From the NCBI GenBank assembly GCA_951812925.1, contig OX638368.1, forward strand, positions 161,806,492 through 161,870,491: a stretch of 64,000 bases of DNA. Direction: 5' to 3'. Position 1 is the first letter of the stretch; every line of letters begins with the position of its first letter. This DNA comes from Calliopum simillimum (lineage: Eukaryota; Arthropoda; Insecta; Diptera; Lauxaniidae). Positions 47,505 through 58,920 of this stretch are shown here, piece by piece. Made by a program: the position numbers and the translations under genes. The notes under the pieces were generated by a model that saw nothing but the letters and a program-made list of their open reading frames with translations, ran no database searches and was not told where the DNA came from.

Positions 47505-50500
47505 TTACTGCTGCATGACGGAGAAATGTCTTGCATTATTTGCATCGCCTTCTGTGCTGTTGAAACTGTGATTCTGTTGACAATAATCATCGTCGTTAAC
47601 AAGTAACTCGCGCATGCCATAACGTTGCCTGTGTAAATGAAATAAATTAAATGTAATTTATTTAATTAAATAACAATCATTGGCAATTAAAAGAAAAACT
47701 TACTCCAAGTGTGATCTCCAAATGACGAGAGCAGCATATAGACCGATCGAAATCAACGCCACAACAACCAATATGACAGTGAGTATCATATGACTTTGTT
47801 GAATGATTTCCCCGCCATGTACTTCAATATTTTCTGCAATAAACATGTCCGTATCTACCGAAATAGCAGGTCCTCTGATAAAAAACAAAAAATATTTTCT
47901 AGTTCTTTGTCAAGATATTCAACCTTATCATCGAAGTCGTACTTCGAATGTCGATTGACATGAATGAAAAATCGACAACCGAATTAAGTCGATCATAACC
48001 TACCTGAAACGTTCTTCAATTTCAATATTTTCCTTCTTAATATTACTTTCATCTTCGAGTATTTCAAAGTCGTACTTTACAGACTCCGCACGGTTCACTA
48101 TAGTCTCTTCACGTGACTGATCTTCGTCACGATGTACGAATGGTGCTAAAACTTTAGCGTTCGACAGCTATAATTGAATACAAAAAATAATAATTAGTTT
48201 AACATTTAGGCTAAGGAATGTGTAAATCACTTCATGGACATAAAATTTTAATAAAATTATGACCAAACTTAACTGATGATTTAATAAAAACATTCATAAA
48301 AAATCACAAAAGTCATAAAATCAATATCATTGAATATAAATATTACGGAATAGCCAGTATATCGTTTCTAAGTATATTAAATTATCCTTGATATAAAACA
48401 TATTTTGCGTGTGAAATAATTAGTTAAAATTTCATGAGTTAGAGCAGAGCGGTGAAATCTATTTTCCCGCATGCAGGAATTGGGAAAAATAGTAAATAGA
48501 GTGAAAAAAGCTTTTTGATTTTACGCAAAGCAGTTCCTTGTTCCCTTGCTGCGTGAACAGGAAAACGAGCTAGTGTAAATTTTTTTTTGTAATAGGAGTG
48601 TTCGTTTAGTTTTCTGGGATTAATCCTGTAGAACTGTCAAACGCGTGAGAGCAAGAAAATTACGCTCCTTTTTTGGAAAAAATGGAATTTTTCTCAGACT
48701 GTCGTGCATTTTCTATTGCAGTTTAAGAAAAATTCGCCGGGAATATTTATTCACGATAACCCCCAAAGTAAAAAGTAAACGAACGCACAAAACCACTTTT
48801 CGTGTCCAGAAATATACGTGCTTTTTGACATTTTATTTGTAAACAAATGAAAGTTTTTTTTTAATCAAATGCTTGCGCATTTCAGCAGCAAAATTTTTTT
48901 TTGTATTAAGAAATCTTGTTTTCAATGGTTTCAAGCACAAATATTTTCATATTGCTCATTTTTCAATTTGAAAATAATTTTCATAAACAGCTGATCTGAT
49001 TTTGGCACTTTCTACATTTTTACCCGAAAAAATTCTTCGGGTAAAAACTAGCAATTTAGTACAAAGAGAGAACTCAATTAATCTCTCATTTTGTACTAAA
49101 ATTAAAGTTTTTTTTGGTGTGAACGAACGCTTTTCGGATAAAACTCTGCTATTTGGGCAAAAACTTGCTATTTGGGTAAAAACTTTTTTGTAAACGAACA
49201 CTCTGTAGCAAACGGATGGATATATTTAGAAATAGTCGGTACCATACTCATGTTGGCCCTATGCTCCTCCTAGGAGTTAAAGGAGAATACATACATACAT
49301 ACATACTCATGTTGGAAATATATTAAAAGTATTTAAGTATTTTTAAGATACATCTATGCACGACATTGTAAAATAAGCCACATTGAAATATTGCCTCAGG
49401 TTTCCCTGAAATCGTCGGTTGAATTGTTGGCCACGAAAACCACTTCTGTTTTTGTCCCGTGCTACTGCTTTGGTTTTTTGCAATTATCTAATAAACAAAA
49501 AACTGCCCAAAATCAAACTTTGCACCAATTATAGAGTTATTTAAGGGCTATAAGTTAAGCCTATTGTCAAAATAAAATTTTTTTTATTTTCAAATGTGTT
49601 CGACGGTCCCGTGCGGCTCCATTTAAAAGCCCCTATATCAAAAAGTTGCGAGTACTTGCTTTTTTTTGGGTACCTGCAGATTTTGCGAGAAAAAATTAAG
49701 CATCGGTACAAACTATTATTTGACAAATGTCAAACTTATTTGAAAAATAATTTAAAACACTAATAAGGGATTATTAAAATTTAAAAATACATTTTAATCG
49801 ATTCTGATGTTTAATTACAGGGATCGGCGTAAATGTCAAAATTTACTGCAAGCACTGATTTTAGACAGTTTTTGCTGAGCGTACGTGAAAAGAAGCAAAG
49901 AGCAAAAAGCTTAAAAGTTTCCTGTAAGTCCCGCATTGATTGTAGTTGGGGCATAAATTAAGGGCTTTTTATAAAGAAATTACATATTTCATTAAATTAA
50001 GTATGACCTGTTTTTTTTTTGCTAGAGTTTTTTTGTGGGTGTAGTTTCAAAATAGTACAATTTTCAATAGGGGTACGCCAATATGTAATATTTGGAATTT
50101 TTCACATCGAATTTGTTGTTTCGTAAGATAAGATTAATTTTGATTAAAATGAGGTTTGCTACTAATTTAAATTTAATCATTTGGACATTTTCCACGAATG
50201 TGTAAAGCTGTAAATAACAAAACACGAGCACGACAGACAAATATTTTTAGAACGTTCTGGAAAATATCAAAAGATCGCTGACCGCTAAAAGAAAAGTATA
50301 ATTTTAGCATCAGATTCTGTTGAAAGCTTTTAATTAAAACCAACGTTCATTTATGTGCATTAAAATTAAAACGACAAAAAAAAAAATGGCTTCCTAATTT
50401 GAGTCCTTTTGAAATCCTAAACTTAACATAGCATAATTGCTTATGGCTTTCTATGTACTTTATGAAAACAATACAGATTATACAAAATACAAAAATTCTA

Positions 50501-53500
50501 TTTGCAGAACATCACTTATTAATCAATTAAAAAATACTGCCTAAACGAAAATCGAGCAAATTTAAATATTTGTTTGGGTTGCTAACGCAACGTCATCGAG
50601 ATTCCATATAGTGTGCTAAAAAAAGTTAAATTCCGCGAATCATTTAGTTAAATGCTTGAACGTAAAATGAGTGAGTCACTACACAAGGTTGGGTAAATTT
50701 TCAACGTCATTTTTAAAGAGACATTCATGGGAATCTCTTTGTCATTCGTGATTTACACAATATTTAACTAACAAACAAAATTCGATTGTAAAAATATATG
50801 TATCTGTGGGAAAAAAAATTAAGGTAGTTATTATGCTTATAAGATTCTCCAATTTGTGAGCTTACAGTACAAGTTATCGTTGCTCAAATCGATTTCATTA
50901 GATTTCAGTAAATTTTATATTTTCAACGAGCCGTGCATTGAAAAGGAAATCTTAACGCGAAATTGGCACTAGAAAAGTAAAACGTTTTAACACATGTCTT
51001 TACAAAATAATTTGGAATTCATTCAGCAGAAAAAATTCCACCAAATGTAAAAATACCTATAGACACTTAAATTTTGATGAGCAAAAAAATGTCTGAGTCA
51101 AAGAGCGCACAGATAAAGCTTGCATGTGTACATACCACAGCTTGTGATTTTGCTCCTCCATTAGAATTATCTTTATTCAGGTCACTCAATTCTTCGAAGG
51201 TTTTTTTAGTGTCAAGAACTCTGGGTGAATCCAACACAGGATTTGAACTTGCTAGAAAAACAAAAAACAATAGTTTAATTATAAAAAATCATAAATTTTT
51301 TATTTGTAGCTACAAATATACATATATTATAAAACTTAATTATGTAGAAGTCGTCCATAAAAGAAGTCGTCCATAAAAGAAGTTTTCGGACGGGGTTATA
51401 AAATTGAACAGAAATTGAAAAACGGAAAATGGGGTAACATATTCCTAGGTAAACGTTCTTTAGGGATCTGGAATTCGGAAAAATTCAAACAACCGTAGTT
51501 TTTCCCAGTCGTTCCAACTAACAAATCAAAACCTCGTAGCACATGTACATGGAGCATTCCAAAGTTGGTACGGGACAAATCGTACGCATTTTTTGAGTTT
51601 CAAAGTTAAATTAAAGACAAACCAGAACGTTATCAAAAAAAGCATCTAGTACATTTATTTTGTGTGATATAGACCTATTAAAACCAATTATTTGTTCTTA
51701 ATAAAATTTATAGATAGTGAGTAATTAATAAGAAAAGAAGTTCGTTTGTACGGGACAGCCCAAATCTACCATACTTTCCATTTTTTGACTTTGTAGCAAG
51801 TTTTTAGCGAAATTAATAAGCTTTAAAAATTAGCAAAAATATTTTTGGATAGACTAAGGGCCAAGGTATAGTAAAACAATAAAAGTTTGAAAAAAAATTT
51901 ATTTAAATGAGAGTTATTAAATACAAATTAAATTGTTTGTACGGGACATTTTCGTTTGTACGGGACTCGTACGAAATACATGTATATTTAGCTAGTTTTA
52001 AATCATTTTTTAAATGAAACCATAACACTATGATTATCCCAAACGTGTTTCTTGCATGTTACTTGATGGCCATTAACAGAAATTTAATGAACTTTTGATA
52101 TTCCTGGGATAGGCTCATGGCTGAACATTTTTCATTTTTTAAGCTACTTATTTCTGATTCAGAGATGAAAAAATTCTCGTAGAGGGTACTAAAGTGGCTG
52201 CTAGTGTCGCGAAATTTTTTGCGTTTTTGATAACGGCACATTCTCTTCGACTTCGACCTTTTTGACTTACAAGTCGTTTCACATTACCCCAGACTCCGTG
52301 AATCACGCCTTTGGGATGTGTCCATAAGTTAACTACATAGATGCTGTTTAAGCATTACGTAATCAGATTTTCAATGATATAAGCAAAAATTAACAAATCG
52401 TGAACACGAACCCCTCTCTTATGATTAGACGTAAGCAGTTTTTCAAATACGAACAAGAATTCGGGAACTAAATTATTTTTATAATTAAAGCAATAGCGGC
52501 CATACGGAAATTGAAAAAATCCTTGACACTTTAAATCAATTTTAAGGGCTAAAGTTAGACTTTAATATAAATATTTTTTGTCTTACGTAAGAATTTTATC
52601 GGCCTCTCCTCCTGTATAAGCAACAATAAGCAAATCTTAAACCACTCCCCACCTAAATATGCTTACGTTATACTTGAACGGCCCTATATGAATACCATTT
52701 CATTTTATTTATAGCAGTTTTGCTCATATCTCATATAATTAAAAGTCACAATTTCTTAAGTGCATATACATAATAAAGCCCCCTGAGACTTATAGTTCAT
52801 AGCAAAGCAGTAACCAACGGTGACCGTACCCATATCGATAATTTTTAAAGAGTTTTTTCAACAACATTAGAAAAAAATTAATAGAAATCTTAATAAAATA
52901 AATATTGTGTTTGTACGGGACAAATAATAAGATAATAATATTATCCTTTAGGCAAAATAAAATCCGAAAATTACTGCACTTTTTAAGAGTACCCAAGTAA
53001 CTAGCTTTAAATAAAATGCTAGTAAAATTAAACTACTATGTGTGTGGACAGAAAATTAATTACATCGATTTGTGCGTTTGTACGGGACACCCATAACTGT
53101 TTTGTTTGTTGCGGTATAATATAGATGTTTGCAAGAACACTTTTTTGCAAATACTATTTATCAATGCACTAGTCTATGACCTAAAACTTAAGATATAATT
53201 TATAACGTAACTCATCATGGTTTAATAGAAAAACAATGACGAATATGATCAAAAATATACCTAGTAAAAAAAAAACTTTGGCACTTTCTTTAACTGTAAA
53301 AAACTGAGCCTAATACCAAGATTTTAGTATGAAATCAATTTGGAAAGTAAAGTTTAATCCCACTAGAATATATTCGATCCATTAAAACATTTGAAAAATA
53401 AATCTGAAACATCTGCTAAAAAATACCATTTTCACTGGAATGCTCCACATATATTTTATTCGAATTCAATTTTCAGATAACTCACTTTATCGCTTAGGCT

Positions 53501-56500
53501 TCAATTGAATAAATATTTTTTGAACTTGAAATAGGTATGGAAATTTGTAAAGAAAATGTTGTAGGTGCTTTATAGAGTAAACAGAATTTTGAAAACAAAC
53601 AAAATATGTTGCGAAGAAATATTTACGTTATGATAAAAAATAATTTTATTTTTTTTAATAACCGTAGTAAAAGTGAATTTCGTAGATTCCATGGAAAACG
53701 AATTATAACTAAGACGGATTATAAGTAATTTTTAACATTATTAATTGGTTCTTACAGAAAGCGCAATTTTTTAGAAAACATTGGAAAATATACGATGATT
53801 AGAATTAACCCTTTCGGTTATTCTATGCCATATGGCGTGGTCGCTTTCAAGGTCTGTTTAAAGTCAAAAAACTGTAAAGGTAATTTTTTTATTTTTCTCG
53901 ACGTTTTGAGTACCAGATAAAAAATGAGTTATGTCGATAAGTGGACCAAATAGAATGAATAACGAATGAACATCGAACATCGATAAGGTTATTCGAAAAT
54001 TCTGAATTCAGGTAAATTTTATTTTGTTGACTTGAAATACTAATAAAATTTACTAGAAATTAAGTAGTACGAACCTTATTTTTTCTCCTTGTGGGCTTTC
54101 GTTTAGTAAAATATTTTGAAAGTTTCTTAAATATAAAAAAAAAAACATGCTGCTCTTAATGCCATCATATTTTAAAATAAACAGCATTTAGAACAAGTGA
54201 TATTTGATAAAAAAATAAAAATAAAAATTATAAAAAATCATAGACCATAAAAGAGTTTATCGATAGGTGTTCATTTATTAAAAAAAAATTAGTTTATCAA
54301 AAATTGAAATTGATATCATATCGTTGGGTAGTGATAAGATTTGAGACTTGAAACATTTTTTCCAACTAATGCCAGACTGTGATTCATAAACTTTTATCAT
54401 AGTTGTCTTTTTCCAATGCTATTTAGGCAAGTATGGACAAAAGTCTGAAGAACAAGTATTTTTATTGAATTGTACAATAAGTTCAAAATTTAGGCTAATC
54501 TTCATGCTTTATCCGTATACAAATGTATAATATGTCATAATTTAACTCTGAAATTGATTTACTTTAAAATTTTTCTCCTCTTTCCATACATTTTTACTAA
54601 TCTTAAAGTGTCAGCTGTCAAATTATTTTTTTCTTTTGGTTCTTGACACTTCACTGCACGAATGGCGCTAAGTTCAAATCTTGCGTGAACTATGGGACAC
54701 CCTTATATCTCTGGAACAAGAAATCATAGAAACATGGCGATTATACCAATAGAAGCGTATTTAAATTTTATATGTAGGACTAAAATCCTGGAGAATTGTC
54801 TTATCTCGACTTAGGTTGTTTTGTCAAAAGTCCGCAGATATGTATTTGCGCTATTTCCAAATTCTTTTACATTTATAAAAACGTTTTTTCTGTTTTGCAA
54901 ATATAAAGAAACAGCAAGGCACATGATTAAAATACTTTATACGTACAAATTGCAATAAGTTATAATAAATCGTCAATTTGTTTTTATACCCTACACCCAG
55001 GGTATATTCACTTTGTCCTTCCGTTTGTAACGCAGAGAAGGAGGCGTGGCAGATATAGATCAGCGTCACCTCTTGAGTCGATATAGCCATGTCCGTCTGT
55101 CTGGCTGGCTGGATGGCTGGCTGGCTGGGTGGCTGGCTGTGCGTGGAAATATTTTTTACGAAAAAACTAACCATGATAATTCAATGAAATTTGGTGGGTT
55201 GGCTTTGTCGTAAAAGATAGCTCGTGGGATTGAAAATGAGCAAAATCGGTCAATGGACACGCCTACCGCCCATACAAAAAATATATTCAAAATGCAACTT
55301 TAGGAGTATTTTTCACGACAGTTCAACCGAAATCTATATAAGTATAAATAGGCAAACGAAATCGGTTCGGTCCCTGTTTCTATACCTAAATCTCAACCGA
55401 TTTGCTTGATTTTTGTTTTGTTGGAAAGGTTGTGAGGAGAAGCAGTGCATAGGACTATATTTTTTTTAAGTGGGCGGAGCCACGCCCTTATAGAAAAAAC
55501 GCTATCACGGCTAAACCGCTGCATCGGTTTTAACGAAATTTGGTATGGAGATAGGGTTAGCACTAAGGACCGATAATATGACCATAATGTTTTTCAGTGG
55601 GCGGTGCCACGCCCCTAAATGGAAAAAACGCTATCACGGCTAAGCCGCTGCATCGGTTTTAACAAAATTTGGTATGGAGATAGGGTTAGCGCTAAAGAAC
55701 GATAATATGACATAATGTTTTTCAGTGGGCGGTGCCACGCCCTTAAATCGAAAAAACGCTCTCATGGCGAAAATACGGCATACGATTTTTATGAAATTTG
55801 GTATAGATATAGATTTAGCACTATATAGCACGAAAGCATGATTGATTTTTATGAATTTTGGTATAGAAAGATATCAAAAACTGTTTGCTCTTTAGTAGGA
55901 GGTACACGCCTCTAAATGGAAAGTGCGATATTGCAACTTAGCTGCTGCACCAATGCAGATTACCCGAACCCTAAGGAAGAATAGTAAAAGCTTTTTGTGT
56001 TTTATCGACCAAAGAAGGGTATAAAAACTTTTTCCTTTATTTTATGGTCAAATCGAAATGGTCGAATTTCGGCCACAAGGCAAACTCTAGTATACTTAAT
56101 TACTACGAATTATTAGAGCAAACTCTGAGCAAAATTTGGGTGAAATCGGACAAGAGGGCGTGGCACCTCCCATACAAGCAAAAGCTTCAAAACGCTATAC
56201 TGAAAGAGTTTTTGGGGATAATCTAACTTAATTTCACTCAGACACTAGCAACTATAAATGCAAGCTCTCAACAAAAACTGGGTGAAATCGGACAAGAGGG
56301 CGTGGTACCTCCCTTATAAGAAAAAGCTTCCAAACGCTATACTTAAAACGTTTTTTGAGATAATCCAACCGAATTTCAATCAGACACTAAGAACTATAAA
56401 TGCATGCTCTGAGCAAAAACCGGGTGAACTCGGACAAAAGGGCGTGGCACCTCGCATAAAAGCAAAATTTTCAAAATACTGCAGTGTAGGGTATTTTATG

Positions 56501-58303
56501 TTTGGCCAGGCCAAAGGTTACACCCTTACTAGTTTGGCTTTTAAATTGCACATTATTTTCAATGAATCGCTTAAAATATGCATAAGATATTTTAAGTAAT
56601 TTATATTAGTTTCCGAAAGTGGGTCATTTACAGAGCTCTTACTAAATACTGTTAAGAAGGACCAGGTGCAGAGATGTGGAAAAGTTCGAAATACGTTTAT
56701 TTATTGGGTGTATGCATGAATTTCCATCGTTTTTTTATTTTTATTTGAGACTTTATTTAAAGAAAATGGTACAATGTATTTTATTCAAAGTATTGCCCAT
56801 CGCTAGTCACTACTTTTTCCCATCTTTCTGGCGATTTATGGATTCCATCCCAGAAAAACTGCGCCGGCTTGGCGGCCAAAAACGAATCGAGCCAATTTTC
56901 GATATCTTGAACTTAAGTGAAGCGTATTCCTGATAGGGCATTCTGCATCGATTAGTACAAATGGTAGTCTGATGGTGCAAGGTCTGGGCAATAAGGCGGG
57001 TGAGGCAAAATTTCCCATCCGTTGTTTTCCGTTGTTTTGCAGGTAATTTTTGACTAGGGCAGCAATATGTGGCCGAGCGTTATCGTGGTGGAAAATGATT
57101 GATTCGTGTCTGGTCGCATACGTTGGCCGCTCTGCCTGGATTTTCTGCTTCAATCGGATCAATTGTTGAGCATTAATGGTTTGGCCACCTGGCAACAGTT
57201 CATAATGGATCACACCTAGCTGGTCCTGACCAGGACGTTCTTTGTCTTCGACATCAAAATCACCACTTTTAAACCATCAAAACCACTCATGACAGCTTGA
57301 TTCAGCTGGAGCATAGTCCCTATAAACTTCTACAAGAATGCGATGACTTTCGGCAGCTGCTTTCTTTAATATATAGTAGTGAAGTAAAACTTCCCGCAAA
57401 TGTTGCTTTTCCGGCACGAACTCGGACATTTTGGAGCACAGTAAAATTTATTGGGCGGGTGAAAATTTTCAAATCTAATGATGCAAAGTTGTTGACAGAT
57501 GCCTAAGCTTCAGATATGACGTTTCTGATCTAACATTTAAGTCACCATGTATTGATGGCGACATCTTTTGAAAAACGATGGAAATTAATGCATACACCCA
57601 TAAAATGTAAATACACAATGCAAAATACCTATTTCCATTTTGGATTTGAAATAGCTTTTTTTAAAAGGTATTTGTATTTCATTTGAAAAAACAAGGCACC
57701 TTACGAAAAGTGTGTTAAATGCATAGCATTGTCTATGGAAATACGTGTGAATATTTTCAGAATTTTCTGAGACATCTTACAATTTTCCGAAAATTGGTCC
57801 AAAACAATATAATACATTCCAAAAAATTCCAAAAAAACTCACGTATTCGTTAGATGATTCTAAGCATTTTATGCCTTATGAACTTTTTTCGTAAGATGCC
57901 TTGTTTTTCTCTACTACTGAAAATGAATTGCACGGCATCCTATATTGTTAAAGACTTTTGAACCAATATCGGTCACCCGAATATTTTTTTTTTCTGCGAT
58001 ATAGTTTCTAGACATGTGGAGAGCGCGCACATATTTTTTATAGTTTTCTCAGAGGCGGATAAGTTGCTTAAATACTTATTAAATTGAAATACTTATAAAT
58101 AAAAAATTATGTTCCCAAAAGAAAAAAAAATTATTATTTACTTAATTTTTCTTGCAAGCCTTTTTAAGTTTTTACGTTGAAATTCTTAGGTGGCTCACTC
58201 GAAAAATTGTTGGTCATTTTTAATAAAAACAAGTCTACATACCTGGATTGATAATAAAAACTGCTATTGCTAAAATCAACAAAGTCAAGGTATTCGTAAT
58301 CAT
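47505..58303 (-). CDS. Single-pass type I membrane protein, 211 aa, unrecognised
   Basis: Exons on the minus strand are 58303-58243, 51251-51136, 48167-48004, 47874-47704 and 47628-47505. They total 636 nt with phases 1, 0, 2, 2 and GT-AG ends throughout. The product opens with a hydrophobic signal peptide (MITNTLTLLILAIAVFIINP). It then has a short Ser/Asp/Glu-rich ectodomain (about 21-142, no cysteines seen), one membrane span (143-166, MILTVILVVVALISIGLYAA then LVIW), and a 45-residue polar tail ending HFSVMQQ. The start is the only Met ahead of the signal sequence. I do not recognise the family. Small size, a cysteine-free acidic stalk and a short tail suggest a receptor subunit or adhesion/co-receptor component, but that is a guess. 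Intron 1 is 7 kb and full of repeats. Confidence 0.8.
48597..49204. mobile_element. Inverted-repeat element with GAGTGTTCGTTTA ends
   Basis: The left end GAGTGTTCGTTTA (near 48597) and right end TAAACGAACACTC (to 49204) are perfect inverted repeats about 608 bp apart. Adjacent TGTAATAG and TGTAGCAA are only partly alike, so an 8-bp hAT-type duplication is uncertain. It lies in the membrane gene's intron 2. Confidence 0.5.
49257..49302 (+). mobile_element. 46-bp non-LTR retrotransposon 3' tail
   Basis: CCCTATGCTCCTCCTAGGAG, then TTAAAGGAGAATACATACATAC, matches the 3' end of the element at 25800-26185. A perfect 13-bp target duplication ATACTCATGTTGG flanks it (49244-49256, 49303-49315). Confidence 0.8.
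49316..51135. other. Intron 2 of the membrane-protein gene, remainder
   Basis: AT-rich, with no further exon or clear repeat end recognised. Confidence 0.4.
51545..53452. mobile_element. Element carrying repeated GTTTGTACGGGACA motifs, ~1.9 kb
   Basis: GTTTGTACGGGACA-type motifs occur in one orientation at 51564 (variant), 51744, 51934, 51954, 52909 and 53076. TGGAGCATTCCA near 51550 and its complement TGGAATGCTCCA near 53435 may mark the ends. It has no transposase remnant. It lies in the membrane gene's intron 1. Confidence 0.5.
53453..54599. other. AT-rich stretch, nothing recognised
   Basis: No exon, RNA gene or element end could be supported. Confidence 0.4.
54600..54846 (-). repeat. 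Second copy of the MITE at 41524, inverted
   Basis: Shared phrases in inverted order include TTGCGTGAACTATGGGACAC, ATCATAGAAACATGGCGA, ATACCAATAGAAGCG and GTTTTGTCAAAAGTCCGC. Only one end is preserved. Confidence 0.6.
54985..56532 (+). mobile_element. Dispersed repeat family D, copy 2 (long form)
   Basis: The ends match copy 1: a TACCCTACACCCAGGGTA hairpin at the start, and TTTGGCCAGGCCAAA then TTACACCCTTACTAG at the end. The body holds three GTGGGCGG(A/T)GCCACGCCC units about 130 bp apart (near 55470, 55600, 55727), and GGGCGTGGCACCTCCC units near 56157, 56298 and 56440. Copy 1 keeps only part of this. Confidence 0.55.
56702..57605 (-). mobile_element. Internally deleted mariner element
   Basis: The ends TGGGTGTATGCATGAATTTC and GAAATTAATGCATACACCCA are inverted repeats, extended inward by CATCGTTTTT. 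The element is about 0.9 kb. Full mariners are usually near 1.3 kb, so a central part is missing. Confidence 0.75.
56930..57429 (-). pseudogene. Mariner transposase pseudogene
   Basis: It starts MSEFVPEKQHLREVLLHYYI and runs LKKAAAESHRILVEVYRDYA, then CHEWF (stop) WFKSGDFDVEDKERPGQD. After that it jumps directly to GVIHYELLPGGQTINAQQLI, TYATRHESIIFHHDNARPHI and VKNYLQNNG. The missing middle would hold the DNA-binding linker and the first catalytic region. The DNARPH block with the second catalytic Asp is present. A frameshift follows. It is inactive. Confidence 0.8.
57684..57914. mobile_element. ~230-bp MITE
   Basis: The ends AACAAGGCACCTTACGAAAA and TTTTTTCGTAAGATGCCTTG are inverted repeats. 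A diverged partial copy occurs near 17340-17440 (CAAGGTATCTTAGGAAAAA, GTGTGAATTTTTTCAGAATT). Confidence 0.55.
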
Positions 58304-58847
58304 TTTACAATGAGACAGAGTTAATTCCTTTCGAAAAAGTTGTTCAGATATTTAACGTGTTGCTTTTTTCTTGATCGACTGATACGATTTATACGTTTTT
58401 TTAGTAACTAGTTTTATGACACTTCGTTTTTAGCAATTTTTTTCGTTTCGTTTTGTGTATTATTTTCCAAAAACAGTCTTTGTTGTAGTAAACTTTCTTT
58501 ATTTAAATTGAGGTTGCACTTAATTTTTTATTTTTTATCTACAATATACGTAGATACTTTTAAAACATGAATTTTCGAATTCTTCGTCGCGATATCAACA
58601 TGCGAACTGCTTGAAAGGTGCGAAATGACTGAAAGAAAAAATTTTCGCACTCGCCCAACTTGTTTCGTTTGTGATTGTGGCTTTGTGCAACCGGTTTGCG
58701 GTTTGTCTGTGTGGTTCTTATTGCCACTGGGCAAAAATTGTACGATCTTCTAGCATAAGCAAAAACAAACTTCACAAATAATTAAATAAAGTTTAATGTA
58801 TTTAAAAATTAAAAAATTTGTGCATATTTAAAAACAAAGTTAGATGT

Positions 58848-58920
58848 GGGGTTTGAACCAAGCTCCCTCCAGGGAATCAAAACTGGCACATTAGATCGTT
58901 GACCAAGTGTCGAATTTATA
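58848..58920 (-). repeat. tRNA-like sequence
   Basis: On the minus strand, ACACTTGGTCAACGATCTAA and a B-box-like GGTTCAAACCC (58859-58849) within TGGTTCAAACCCCA bracket a stem CCAG...CTGG. It is probably a tRNA pseudogene or SINE head. Cloverleaf pairing was not verified. Confidence 0.35.

Noticed and set aside
58379..58392. TATAAA and TCAGT as core promoter of the membrane-protein gene
   Set aside because: On the minus strand they are only about 10 bases apart, too close for a TATA box and initiator pair.
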